Below are positions 1-7,012 of a stretch of 64,000 nucleotides of DNA, in pieces; the first letter of the stretch is position 1; each line of letters opens with the position of its first letter. Below the pieces are notes generated by a model that did no database searches, was not told the DNA's origin, and saw only the letters and a list, made by a program, of their open reading frames with translations. The stretch comes from an uncultured Flavobacteriales bacterium. GTDB lineage: Bacteria > Bacteroidota > Bacteroidia > Flavobacteriales > BACL11. The DNA lies in assembly GCA_943788405.1 (NCBI GenBank), contig CALSQD010000002.1:360850-424849 (forward strand), in the 5' to 3' direction. The position numbers and the translations under genes were made by a program.

Positions 1-690
1 AAGGAAAAATTAGAAGGTATAGCTGCTGAATATGGGAAAAAGTATGGAGTTGATGTAGATACTATGGTTGCAAAAGGAAGGGTTTATTCTCAGATTAATG
101 AGGTTGCAGAATTGATTTCTGCAGACATAATTATAATGGGAACAAATGGTGCTTCTGATGGGATGAAAAGATTTATTGGGTCTAATGCTGAAAAGGTAGT
201 AAGGTTAGCGCATTGTCCTGTAATTACAATTAAAGGGAAGGATCATAGAGATGGTTGTGAAAATATAATTTTGCCTTTAGATTTAGAAAAGCAAACAAAA
301 GAAAAAGTTACTTATGCATTAGAGTATGCAAGGTATTGGAATGCTACAGTTAGGCTTGTTTCAGTTGTCTTAAGAGATAATCAGGATGTGAGAGAAAAGC
401 TTATTAAGAATATTAAGCAGGTTCAACAATTCATTTCAGATGCAGGAGTAAAATGTACTGCTGAGTTAGTTGAGGGAGCTAAAAAACAAACTTTAGGTGA
501 TTTTGTTTTTGATTATGAAAAGAAGTTTGATGCGGACTTGATTATGATTATGACTAAAAAGGAGGAGTTGTCACTTTCAACTAATATAAGTGTTACAGCT
601 CGTTATATTATAAATAATTCTAATATCCCTGTTATGAGTATTCGTCCAAAGGAGGTTAAACATATTACAGGGCCTACAACTGCATTTTAA
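1..690 (+). CDS. Universal stress protein, UspA family (5' end missing)
   Basis: The reading frame is open from base 1, so the N-terminus lies outside the window; the ATG at 64 is internal. What remains is the end of one Usp domain and a complete second one. The first ends with the typical nucleotide-loop pattern (IIMGTNGASDG, then IGSNAEKV and CPVITIK). The second starts near base 259 (NIILPLDL) and ends with the weaker loop ITARYIINNSNIPVMSI-like segment, so it may not bind ATP. Tandem Usp proteins of about 270-300 aa are common in Bacteroidota and are linked to stress and growth arrest; the specific role is unknown. The stop lies one base before the next start codon, implying co-transcription with the CinA-C gene. 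Confidence 0.85.
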   Translation, partial: KEKLEGIAAEYGKKYGVDVDTMVAKGRVYSQINEVAELISADIIIMGTNGASDGMKRFIGSNAEKVVRLAHCPVITIKGKDHRDGCENIILPLDLEKQTKEKVTYALEYARYWNATVRLVSVVLRDNQDVREKLIKNIKQVQQFISDAGVKCTAELVEGAKKQTLGDFVFDYEKKFDADLIMIMTKKEELSLSTNISVTARYIINNSNIPVMSIRPKEVKHITGPTTAF

Positions 691-691
691 T

Positions 692-1168
692 ATGTCATTA
701 CTTGATGAATTACATCAACTATGTATAGATAAAAGGGTTAGTGTTGCTGTAGCTGAAAGTTGTACTTCAGGGTTGATTGCTTCAAAATTAAGTCAAAAAT
801 CAGGAGGTTCTAGTTTTTTTAAAGGTGGAGTGGTCGCTTATCAAAATGAAATTAAAGTAAATATTTTAGGGGTTAGCCAGTTAGTGATTGATGAAAATAC
901 TGAAGTAAGTGCTGAGGTAATAGGTCAAATGGCTGAAGGGGTGAGGAAGAGTTTTTTGGCTGACTATTCAGTTGCTACAAGTGGTTATGCTGGTCCTAGT
1001 GGTGGGACTAATAATAATCCAATTGGCACAGTTTTTATAGCTGTTGCAAATTCAGTTAGTGTTGAAATTGAAAGAATTGTTTTTTCAGGAGATAGGCAAA
1101 GTGTTGTAAATCAAGCTTCTGAAAAAGCTTTAGAGTTGCTTTATAATGCAATAAAAAAACAGAAATAA
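692..1168 (+). CDS. CinA C-terminal domain protein (nicotinamide-nucleotide amidase type)
   Basis: This 158-aa protein is a stand-alone CinA C-terminal domain (PncC type). Family members deamidate nicotinamide mononucleotide to nicotinate mononucleotide in pyridine-nucleotide salvage. Visible signatures are AESCTSGLIASKL near residue 21, the GGVVAY strand, and TSGYAGPSGG near residue 96, a variant of the usual TSGIAGPGG. The N-terminal MoCF-like domain of full-length CinA is absent, as in E. coli YgaD. The ATG follows the upstream stop after a single base, so the two genes are probably one transcript. A strong promoter for rpmB follows directly downstream. Confidence 0.88.
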   Translation: MSLLDELHQLCIDKRVSVAVAESCTSGLIASKLSQKSGGSSFFKGGVVAYQNEIKVNILGVSQLVIDENTEVSAEVIGQMAEGVRKSFLADYSVATSGYAGPSGGTNNNPIGTVFIAVANSVSVEIERIVFSGDRQSVVNQASEKALELLYNAIKKQK

Positions 1169-1180
1169 ACTTCACTTTAT

Positions 1181-1201
1181 TTAGATTAGATTGTATATTT
1201 G
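1181..1201 (+). promoter_or_regulatory. Promoter of rpmB
   Basis: A Bacteroidota -7 box TATATTTG lies at 1194-1201, preceded by TTAGATTA at 1181-1188. The first transcribed bases read GCAGCCCAA. The same TTAGATTA, -7 box and GCAGCCCAA arrangement occurs upstream of rpmG (3791-3820). The leader is about 18 bases and lacks a Shine-Dalgarno GGAGG, as usual in this phylum. Confidence 0.75.
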
Positions 1202-1222
1202 CAGCCCAAAAATTAAGAAGAT

Positions 1223-1462
1223 ATGTCAAGAATTTGTCAAATAACAGGAAAGAAAGTGATGGTAGGGAACAATGTTTCTCACGCTAAGAATAGAACAAAA
1301 AGAAAATTCTACCCGAATTTACAAACTAAAAAGTTTTTTATTCCTGAAACTGGTGAAACAGTTATTTTAAAAGTTTCAGCTAATGCTTTAAGAACAATTG
1401 ATAAAAAAGGAATTGCTGCTGTTTTAGCTGGGGCTAAAGCAAATGGTAATGTGCTTGTTTAA
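1223..1462 (+). CDS. rpmB: 50S ribosomal protein L28 (bL28)
   Basis: The 79-aa product has the L28 signature from its start: MSRICQITGKKVMVGNNVSH, then a basic segment with NRTKRKFYPNLQ. The length is normal for the family. It is a structural protein of the large ribosomal subunit. It has its own promoter and a rho-independent terminator directly downstream. In many Bacteroidota rpmB is followed directly by rpmG and the DUF4295 gene; here a lipoprotein and a peptidase gene separate them (family knowledge; the separation is seen). Confidence 0.97.
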   Translation: MSRICQITGKKVMVGNNVSHAKNRTKRKFYPNLQTKKFFIPETGETVILKVSANALRTIDKKGIAAVLAGAKANGNVLV

Positions 1463-1484
1463 TCAATAAATTATATTTATTTAT

Positions 1485-1520
1485 AAAAAGTTGCTATCTT
1501 TGATGGCAACTTTTTTTATT
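1485..1520 (+). terminator. Rho-independent terminator after rpmB
   Basis: A 10-bp stem, AAAAAGTTGC (1485-1494) with GCAACTTTTT (1506-1515), encloses an 11-base loop and is followed by a T run to 1517. The loop itself contains a consensus -7 box (see the promoter at 1495-1502). Confidence 0.85.
1495..1502 (+). promoter_or_regulatory. Possible -7 box of the lipoprotein gene inside the terminator loop
   Basis: TATCTTTG matches TAnnTTTG exactly and lies 41 bases before the ATG at 1543. It sits in the loop of the rpmB terminator. No clear TTG -33 element is visible at the expected distance, so the call rests on the -7 match and the lack of another candidate. Confidence 0.4.
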
Positions 1521-1542
1521 TAATAACTAAATTACAATCAAA

Positions 1543-2082
1543 ATGAAAAATATCTTTAAAATACCAGTATTATTGTTTCTAGCAATATTTCTTTTAGTCT
1601 CTTCTTGTAAGAAAGAAATTGATGGCTGTATAGAAAGTAGTGCCATGAATTACATGCCTGATGCGACAACTAATGATGGTAGCTGTGTATTTGCATATGA
1701 TTTTGCTCAAGGAATATGGAATATTTCTTCTGTATGTGATGATCTTATTATTAGCATTCCTTTAGCAGGAGATTTCCCAGTACCACTGAATGATATGTTT
1801 CCTGAAACTATCGAGATAACAGGAGAAGGGGCAGGGGTTGTGTCTATGGATATAAATGGAGAGAATGTGTTGGCTAATGTTTCTTATTCAGGAATAGTTA
1901 CTATTCAGGATGATCAAAAAATTTCAGTTGATACAGGAGACTTTGGTGTAGTTGATGTTGATATTACAGGTTCAGGAATGATTGAGTCTGCTTCTAATGG
2001 TGATTTGACATTAAACTTAGCTTTTGAAATTCCTTTAGCAGGAACACAAACTTCATCTTGTGAAATTGCATTCACAAAATAA
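1543..2082 (+). CDS. Hypothetical lipoprotein with DGSC motif
   Basis: The 179-aa protein starts with a lipoprotein signal peptide ending LVSSC, so Cys22 is the predicted lipidation site. Just after it is GCIESSAMNYMPDATTNDGSC, one copy of the NYxPxAxxxDGSC element that occurs singly or in tandem in many secreted Bacteroidota proteins; its function is not established. The rest is acidic and rich in Gly, Val and Thr, suggesting a beta-sandwich. A late Cys pair (DGSC, SSCE) could form a disulfide. No enzymatic motif is seen. It is probably on the periplasmic face of a membrane. With the peptidase that follows it forms an insert between rpmB and rpmG. Confidence 0.72.
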   Translation: MKNIFKIPVLLFLAIFLLVSSCKKEIDGCIESSAMNYMPDATTNDGSCVFAYDFAQGIWNISSVCDDLIISIPLAGDFPVPLNDMFPETIEITGEGAGVVSMDINGENVLANVSYSGIVTIQDDQKISVDTGDFGVVDVDITGSGMIESASNGDLTLNLAFEIPLAGTQTSSCEIAFTK

Positions 2083-2102
2083 AAAATAATCAATTTTAAA
2101 AT

Positions 2103-2126
2103 AGCCCTTTCAAAAGGGCTTTTTTT
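2103..2126 (+). terminator. Rho-independent terminator after the lipoprotein gene
   Basis: AGCCCTTT (2103-2110) pairs with AAAGGGCT (2113-2120) and is followed by a T run ending at 2126. The ATG of the next gene begins at 2127, directly after the T run. Confidence 0.8.
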
Positions 2127-3776
2127 ATGAGAAAAAATAATTTTTTAATATTCCTTTTAATGCTAGCTTTTGTTGGGCAGGCTCAGGAATTTACTCGCAA
2201 GGATAGTTTAAGGGGTAATCTAACAGAAATTAGAACTTGCTATGATGTGACTTTTTACGATTTATTTGTAATGGTTGATGAGCAGGAGCAATCCTTAGAA
2301 AAATCCTATAACAACATTCACTTCACAGTTGTATCTGATTTTGATAAAATGCAAATTGATTTAGCTCAGAATATGGAGGTAATGCGAATTGAATTTGAGG
2401 AAACTGAACTTGAGTTTAGTCGTGAGTATGATGCCATTTTTATTGACTTTCCTAGAGTACTTAAAAGGGGAGAGCAAACTAATGTAAAGGTTTGGTATGG
2501 AGGTTATCCTAGAGAGGCTGTAAATGCTCCTTGGGATGGTGGTTTTTCTTGGAAAAAAGATGGAAATGGAAATCCTTGGATTGGTGTATCTTGTCAGGGG
2601 TTGGGTGCTAGTGTTTGGTGGCCTAATAAAGATCATCAATCGGATGAGCCAGATAGTATGCGAATAACTTGTACAGCTCGTTATCCTTTAAAAATTGTTG
2701 CAAATGGTGATTTGAGAAGTGATACATCCGTTTGGAATCAATATTTTAATTCTTGGGTAAATGTGAGTGAATGGTTTATTTCTTATCCTATCAATAATTA
2801 TAATGTAACCTTAAATATTGGAGATTACGAGCATTTTTCTGAAACTTACCTTTCTGAAAAAGATACTTTAAGGATGGATTATTATGTATTGCATGATAAT
2901 TTAGAAAAAGCAAAAGAACATTTTAAGCAAGTAAACCCTATGATGGAATGTTTTGAAAATTATTTTGGAAAATATCCTTTTTGGAATGATGGTTATGCAT
3001 TAGTAGAAACTCCTTATTTGGGAATGGAACATCAGTCCGCTATTGCTTATGGAAATGATTATTTACCAGGATATCATGGTAATACTCGTTTTATTGATGG
3101 CTTAGCTTTTGATTTTATTATTGTGCATGAAAGTGGGCATGAATGGTGGGGGAATTCTATTACTACTAATGATATTGCAGATATGTGGGTTCATGAAGGT
3201 TTTTGTACTTATTCTGAAGTGCTGTATGTGGAGTGTATGTATGGTTATGATGCAATGTTGAGTTATGTGAATAATCAAAAAAGAAGTGTCCGAAATGATA
3301 AACCAGTAATTGGACATTATCATGTGAATTCTGAAGGGAGTTCCGATATGTATTTTAAGGGTTCATTAATGTTGCATACACTTAGGAGTTTGATTGAGGA
3401 TGATGCGTTATGGTTTAAGATTATAAAAGGAATTGCGAATGATTTTAAACATAAAACTATTGATGGACAAGAAATCATTAATTATATCAATGAAAAAACA
3501 GGAAAAGATTTTACAGATTTCTTTAATCAGTATTTGAAAAACAAGAAGATTCCAGAGTTTCAGTATAAATTCCAAAAAGACGGCATAAATATTACTTTGC
3601 TGTACAGGTGGGAAGCTATTACTAATTTTGATATGCCTATTTTAATAAATACAGGAGGTAAAGATTTTTGGATTTATCCAAATTTAGAGTGGAAGGAACA
3701 GGATTTAGGTGGCTTTGATAAGCATGATTTTAAGGTAAGAGATGATCTGTTTTTTATAGATGTTAAAAAGATGTAA
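2127..3776 (+). CDS. Secreted M1-family zinc metallopeptidase
   Basis: The 549-aa protein carries a signal peptide (MRKNNFLIFLLMLAFVGQAQ) and the gluzincin zinc site HESGH at residues 334-338, with the third ligand Glu357 in WVHEGF: the HExxH-x18-E pattern of M1 aminopeptidases. The exopeptidase motif GAMEN is replaced by GMEH (LGMEHQS). At this length it has the N-terminal beta domain and catalytic domain but no long C-terminal HEAT domain. It probably removes N-terminal residues from peptides in the periplasm or outside the cell. The start codon abuts the upstream terminator and no -7 box is visible between 2083 and 2126, so its transcription is unclear. A later start would destroy the signal peptide. 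Confidence 0.9.
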   Translation: MRKNNFLIFLLMLAFVGQAQEFTRKDSLRGNLTEIRTCYDVTFYDLFVMVDEQEQSLEKSYNNIHFTVVSDFDKMQIDLAQNMEVMRIEFEETELEFSREYDAIFIDFPRVLKRGEQTNVKVWYGGYPREAVNAPWDGGFSWKKDGNGNPWIGVSCQGLGASVWWPNKDHQSDEPDSMRITCTARYPLKIVANGDLRSDTSVWNQYFNSWVNVSEWFISYPINNYNVTLNIGDYEHFSETYLSEKDTLRMDYYVLHDNLEKAKEHFKQVNPMMECFENYFGKYPFWNDGYALVETPYLGMEHQSAIAYGNDYLPGYHGNTRFIDGLAFDFIIVHESGHEWWGNSITTNDIADMWVHEGFCTYSEVLYVECMYGYDAMLSYVNNQKRSVRNDKPVIGHYHVNSEGSSDMYFKGSLMLHTLRSLIEDDALWFKIIKGIANDFKHKTIDGQEIINYINEKTGKDFTDFFNQYLKNKKIPEFQYKFQKDGINITLLYRWEAITNFDMPILINTGGKDFWIYPNLEWKEQDLGGFDKHDFKVRDDLFFIDVKKM

Positions 3777-3790
3777 TTTTTGGTTTGGTA

Positions 3791-3820
3791 TTAGATTATT
3801 TAATTAAATTTGCAGCCCAA
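3791..3820 (+). promoter_or_regulatory. Promoter of rpmG and the following genes
   Basis: TTAGATTA at 3791-3798 and a -7 box TAAATTTG at 3805-3812 are followed by GCAGCCCAA. This repeats the rpmB promoter and start of the leader almost base for base. The ATG of rpmG is 23 bases after the -7 box. Confidence 0.75.
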
Positions 3821-3834
3821 TAAATTATAAGAAG

Positions 3835-4017
3835 ATGGCAAAGAAAGGAAATAGAATTCAAGTTATTTTAGAGTGTACTGAGCATAAAGCAAGTGGTTTG
3901 CCAGGAACATCTCGTTACATTACAACAAAGAATAAAAAGAACACTCCAGACAGAATGGAATTGAAGAAATTTAATTCTATTATGAAAAAAATGACTGTTC
4001 ATAAAGAAATAAAATAA
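3835..4017 (+). CDS. rpmG: 50S ribosomal protein L33 (bL33)
   Basis: The 60-aa basic protein has the L33 signature: [14 protein letters not shown] near the N-terminus and [19 protein letters not shown] in the middle. Only one Cys is present, so this is the zinc-free form. It is a structural protein of the large subunit. The gene is followed after six bases by the small DUF4295 gene and then by a terminator, forming a short ribosomal operon. Confidence 0.97.
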   Translation: MAKKGNRIQVILECTEHKASGLPGTSRYITTKNKKNTPDRMELKKFNSIMKKMTVHKEIK

Positions 4018-4023
4018 TAAGAA

Positions 4024-4176
4024 ATGGCAAAAAAGACAGTAGCATCATTACAGAAAAAAGGAGCAAAAGCTTTTACTAAAGCTGTGAAAATGGTTAAAAC
4101 AGAGAGTGGATCTTACTCTTTTAAAAGTGAAATTGTACCAAAGGATAAGGTAAAAGAATTCTTTGCAAAAAAATAG
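4024..4176 (+). CDS. DUF4295 family protein, Bacteroidota ribosomal protein (bL38-like)
   Basis: A 50-aa basic ORF starts six bases after rpmG. It begins MAKKTVASLQKKGAKAF and continues KMVKTESGSYSFKSEIV and PKDKVKEFF, which is the DUF4295 pattern. This family is restricted to Bacteroidota and nearly always follows rpmG. From memory, the Flavobacterium johnsoniae ribosome structure assigned a small extra large-subunit protein, bL38, to this family; that assignment is recalled, not checked. The ORF ends just before a strong terminator. Confidence 0.9.
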   Translation: MAKKTVASLQKKGAKAFTKAVKMVKTESGSYSFKSEIVPKDKVKEFFAKK

Positions 4177-4196
4177 TATTTAATTATACACAAATT

Positions 4197-4230
4197 AAAA
4201 GCTTCTTTCTATTTTTGAAAGGAGCTTTTT
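4197..4230 (+). terminator. Rho-independent terminator after the rpmG operon
   Basis: AAAAGCTTCTTTC (4197-4209) pairs over 13 bp, with one G-T pair, with GAAAGGAGCTTTT (4217-4229). The loop is seven bases and a T run follows. Confidence 0.85.
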
Positions 4231-4252
4231 CTGTTTATAAAAGTATATAATT

Positions 4253-5185
4253 ATGGGTATATTTAATTTTTTTTCCAAAGATAAAAAAGAGAAACTTGAT
4301 AAGGGTTTAGAAAAAACAAAGGAGAATGTTTTTGGTAAATTATCACGAGCAGTTGCAGGTAAATCAACTATTGATGAACTAGCGCTTGATGATATTGAAG
4401 AGGCATTAATTACCTCAGATATTGGAGTAGAAACCGCCCTTAAAATTATTGAGAAATTAGAAGAAAGGGTAGCTAAGGATAAATACATAAATATTGCTGA
4501 GTTAAATGATTTTTTAAAAGCTGAGATTTCATTATTAATGAAAGATAGTTATGATGAAATCCCTCAAGTTGATGGGCCTTATGTAATTATGGTAGTTGGC
4601 GTTAATGGTGTAGGAAAAACAACAACAATTGGAAAGTTAGCTCATCAGTTTAAACAACAAGGTAAAAAAGTAGTATTAGGTGCAGCTGATACTTTTCGTG
4701 CAGCAGCAGTGGATCAGTTAGTAATTTGGGCTGATAGAGTAGGAGTTGAAATTGTAAAACAAGATATGGGTTCTGATCCAGCATCTGTATGTTTTGATAC
4801 TTTGCAATCAGCCAAAGCAAGTGGTGCTGATGTAGTAATTATTGATACAGCAGGAAGGTTGCATAATAAAATCAATTTGATGAATGAATTGACTAAGATA
4901 AAAAATGTAATGGCAAAAGTAATTCCTGATGCTCCGCATGATGTCATGTTAGTGCTAGATGCTTCAACAGGTCAAAATGCTATTGAACAGGCCACTCAAT
5001 TTACAAAAGCTACTGAAGTAAATTCTTTAGCACTTACAAAACTAGATGGTACAGCAAAGGGTGGTGTAGTAATTGGTATTTCTGATCAGTTTCAAATTCC
5101 AGTAAGATATATTGGTGTGGGTGAAGGAATGGAAGATTTACAAGTGTTTAATAAAAATGAGTTTGTGGACTCGCTTTTTAAGTAG
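4253..5185 (+). CDS. ftsY: Signal recognition particle receptor FtsY
   Basis: The 310-aa SRP GTPase has an N domain of about 100 residues, then the G domain: P loop GVNGVGKTT at 116-124, DTFRAAA near 146, DTAGR at 198-202 and TKLDGTAKGG from 262. FtsY docks ribosome-SRP complexes at the membrane and lets both GTPases reciprocally hydrolyse GTP. The acidic A domain of E. coli FtsY is absent; a short Lys-rich N-terminus starting MGIFNFF probably gives the membrane contact. Its partner gene ffh is 1.8 kb downstream on the same strand. The stop codon borders the repeat at 5191. Confidence 0.97.
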   Translation: MGIFNFFSKDKKEKLDKGLEKTKENVFGKLSRAVAGKSTIDELALDDIEEALITSDIGVETALKIIEKLEERVAKDKYINIAELNDFLKAEISLLMKDSYDEIPQVDGPYVIMVVGVNGVGKTTTIGKLAHQFKQQGKKVVLGAADTFRAAAVDQLVIWADRVGVEIVKQDMGSDPASVCFDTLQSAKASGADVVIIDTAGRLHNKINLMNELTKIKNVMAKVIPDAPHDVMLVLDASTGQNAIEQATQFTKATEVNSLALTKLDGTAKGGVVIGISDQFQIPVRYIGVGEGMEDLQVFNKNEFVDSLFK

Positions 5186-5190
5186 ACGGA

Positions 5191-5210
5191 AGTCAGAATA
5201 CAGAAATCAG
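5191..5210. repeat. Left flank repeat of the S23-family gene
   Basis: AGTCAGAATACAG (5191-5203) and CAGAAATCAG (5201-5210) lie between the ftsY stop and the S23 gene. Both occur inverted after the gene: TGTATTCTGACT at 5616-5627 (12 bp, exact) and CTGATTTCTG at 5643-5652 (10 bp, exact). The 13-base AGTCAGAATACAG also recurs exactly after hutH at 48355-48367. Confidence 0.75.
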
Positions 5211-5225
5211 TAGATAGTAAGTAGA

Positions 5226-5585
5226 ATGGAAAAGAGTAAGACATTTAAGGAAGTAATAGTTTGGCAAAAAGCACATGCTTTTGTGCTGTCTGTTTATAAG
5301 GTTTCTGAAAAATTTCCTAAATCTGAAATGTATGGTTTAACCTCTCAATTTAGAAGGGCTGCAACTTCAATTGCTGCTAATATTGCAGAAGGTTATAAAA
5401 AAAGAGGAACTGCTGATAAATTAAGATTCTATAATATAAGTCAAGGGTCACTGGAAGAATGTAGGTATTTTATCATTTTAGCAAATGATTTAGATTATCT
5501 GCAAGATGTAAATAAATTAAATACACAAATAGAAGAGGTAAGTAAATTGCTTCATGGATATATTAAAGCAATTAAAAATAATTAA
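5226..5585 (+). CDS. Four-helix-bundle protein of the S23 (23S rRNA intervening sequence) family
   Basis: The 119-aa, mostly helical protein matches the S23/IVP family: WQKAHAFVLSVYK near residue 13, FPKSEMYGLTSQFRRAA, the conserved SIAANIAEGYKK, and SLEECRYFI. Family members were first found in 23S rRNA intervening sequences; relatives are the Avd proteins of diversity-generating retroelements. Stand-alone copies such as this have no established function. No reverse transcriptase or rRNA gene is in the window. It lies between ftsY and rimO and is bordered by matching inverted short repeats, so it looks like an inserted cassette (inference). No -7 box is evident; it may be read through from ftsY. 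Confidence 0.9.
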   Translation: MEKSKTFKEVIVWQKAHAFVLSVYKVSEKFPKSEMYGLTSQFRRAATSIAANIAEGYKKRGTADKLRFYNISQGSLEECRYFIILANDLDYLQDVNKLNTQIEEVSKLLHGYIKAIKNN

Positions 5586-5601
5586 ATAATCTATTGAGTT
5601 T

Positions 5602-5652
5602 TTATTCTTGAGTTTTGTATTCTGACTCCTGCATTCTTGCTCCTGATTTCTG
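5602..5652. repeat. Right flank repeat of the S23-family gene
   Basis: A degenerate tandem series with a period of about 14 bases: ATTCTTGAGTTTTGT, ATTCTGACTCCTGC, ATTCTTGCTCCTG, ATTTCTG. It contains inverted copies of both words in the left flank (5616-5627 and 5643-5652). It ends six bases before the rimO start codon. Confidence 0.75.
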
Positions 5653-5657
5653 AAAAT

Positions 5658-6971
5658 ATGAGAACAAAATCAACAAAGAAAAATAAGATTAATGTCATCA
5701 CTTTAGGTTGTTCAAAAAATGTGTATGATTCTGAAGTTTTAATGGGGCAATTAGCTGCAAATAAAATGGAGGTTGAGCATGAATCGGAAAAAGATGATGC
5801 TAATATTGTAGTGATAAATACTTGTGGTTTTGTTGATAATGCTAAGGAGGAATCTATTAATACTATCTTAGAACAAGCAGAAAGAAAAGAGGATGGAAGT
5901 ATTGATAAATTATATGTTACAGGTTGCCTTTCTGAGCGTTATAAACCTGATTTAGAAAAAGAAATCACGAATGTTGATCAGTATTTTGGAACTACTGATT
6001 TACCAAAATTATTAAAGGTTTTAGGTGCTGACTATAAACATGAGTTGTTAGGAGAACGATTAACTACAACTCCTAAACACTATGCCTATTTAAAAATTGC
6101 GGAAGGTTGTGATAGGCCTTGTTCTTTTTGTGCTATTCCTCTTATGAGAGGAAAACATAAATCTACTCCTATTGAACAATTAGTAATTGAGGCTAAAAAC
6201 TTAGCTAAAAATGGTGTTAAAGAATTAATTCTTATTGCTCAGGATTTAACTTTTTATGGTTTAGATATTTATAAAAAGAGAAGGCTAGCTGATTTGCTTG
6301 TTGAACTTTCTAAGATTGAAGGAATAGAATGGATTCGTTTGCATTATGCTTTCCCTACAGGATTTCCACAGGATGTGTTGGATGTAATTAGGGATAATGA
6401 TAAGGTGTGTAATTATATAGACATTCCTTTACAGCATATTAATGATGAGATTTTAAAATCTATGAAAAGAGGAACTTCTCATCAGAAAACGAATGATTTA
6501 TTAAAGGCATTCAGAGAAAAAGTGCCAAATATGGCAATTCGTACTTCTTTAATTGTGGGGTATCCTGGTGAAACTGAGGAGAGGTTCCAAGAGTTAAAGC
6601 AATGGGTTCAGGATACAAAATTTGATAGATTGGGAGTATTTACTTATTCTCATGAGGAAAATACTTCTGCTCATGTTTTGGAGGATGATGTTGCTGATGA
6701 AATTAAAAAAGCAAGGCAAGAAGAAATTATGGACTTGCAAACTCATATTTCTTGGGAGTTAAATCAAGAAAAAATTGGAAAGACTTTTAAAGTACTATTC
6801 GACCGTAAGGAAGGAGATTACTTTATTGGGAGAACAGAATTTGATTCACCTGATGTAGATAATGAAGTATTAGTAAAAGCAACTGATACTTATATAAGAA
6901 TGGGTGATTTTGCTAATGTGAAAATTGAAAAAACCGACCATTTTGATTTGTATGGTGTAGTTGTAGAATAA
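5658..6971 (+). CDS. rimO: Ribosomal protein S12 methylthiotransferase RimO
   Basis: A 437-aa radical SAM enzyme that methylthiolates an aspartate of ribosomal protein S12. The N-terminal UPF0004 domain carries Cys18 (LGCSK), Cys56 (NTCGFV) and Cys90 (TGCLSE), ligands of the auxiliary cluster. The SAM cluster motif CDRPCSFC gives Cys151, Cys155 and Cys158. A TRAM domain forms the last 70 residues. An in-frame TTG at 5637 lies inside the repeat array, so the ATG at 5658 (MRTKSTKKNKINVITLGC) is preferred. Placed between ftsY and ffh on the same strand. Confidence 0.95.
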   Translation: MRTKSTKKNKINVITLGCSKNVYDSEVLMGQLAANKMEVEHESEKDDANIVVINTCGFVDNAKEESINTILEQAERKEDGSIDKLYVTGCLSERYKPDLEKEITNVDQYFGTTDLPKLLKVLGADYKHELLGERLTTTPKHYAYLKIAEGCDRPCSFCAIPLMRGKHKSTPIEQLVIEAKNLAKNGVKELILIAQDLTFYGLDIYKKRRLADLLVELSKIEGIEWIRLHYAFPTGFPQDVLDVIRDNDKVCNYIDIPLQHINDEILKSMKRGTSHQKTNDLLKAFREKVPNMAIRTSLIVGYPGETEERFQELKQWVQDTKFDRLGVFTYSHEENTSAHVLEDDVADEIKKARQEEIMDLQTHISWELNQEKIGKTFKVLFDRKEGDYFIGRTEFDSPDVDNEVLVKATDTYIRMGDFANVKIEKTDHFDLYGVVVE

Positions 6972-6982
6972 TGAATAAAATC

Positions 6983-7000
6983 TTTACTTTGTAAAGTAAA
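6983..7000 (+). other. Hairpin between rimO and ffh
   Basis: TTTACTTT (6983-6990) and AAAGTAAA (6993-7000) form an AT-only palindrome 13 bases before the ffh start. No T run follows, so it is a weak terminator at best; it could instead affect ffh translation or be chance in AT-rich DNA. Confidence 0.3.
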
Positions 7001-7012
7001 ATTTAAAAAAAT

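Noticed and set aside
4195-4488. 97-codon minus-strand ORF over the ftsY start and upstream terminator
   Set aside because: It overlaps a clear gene and a terminator and is low-complexity Ser/Leu antisense.
5186-5657. Insertion sequence around the S23 gene
   Set aside because: No transposase, no target-site duplication could be seen, and the inverted words are short and differently ordered on the two sides; kept only as a possible cassette.
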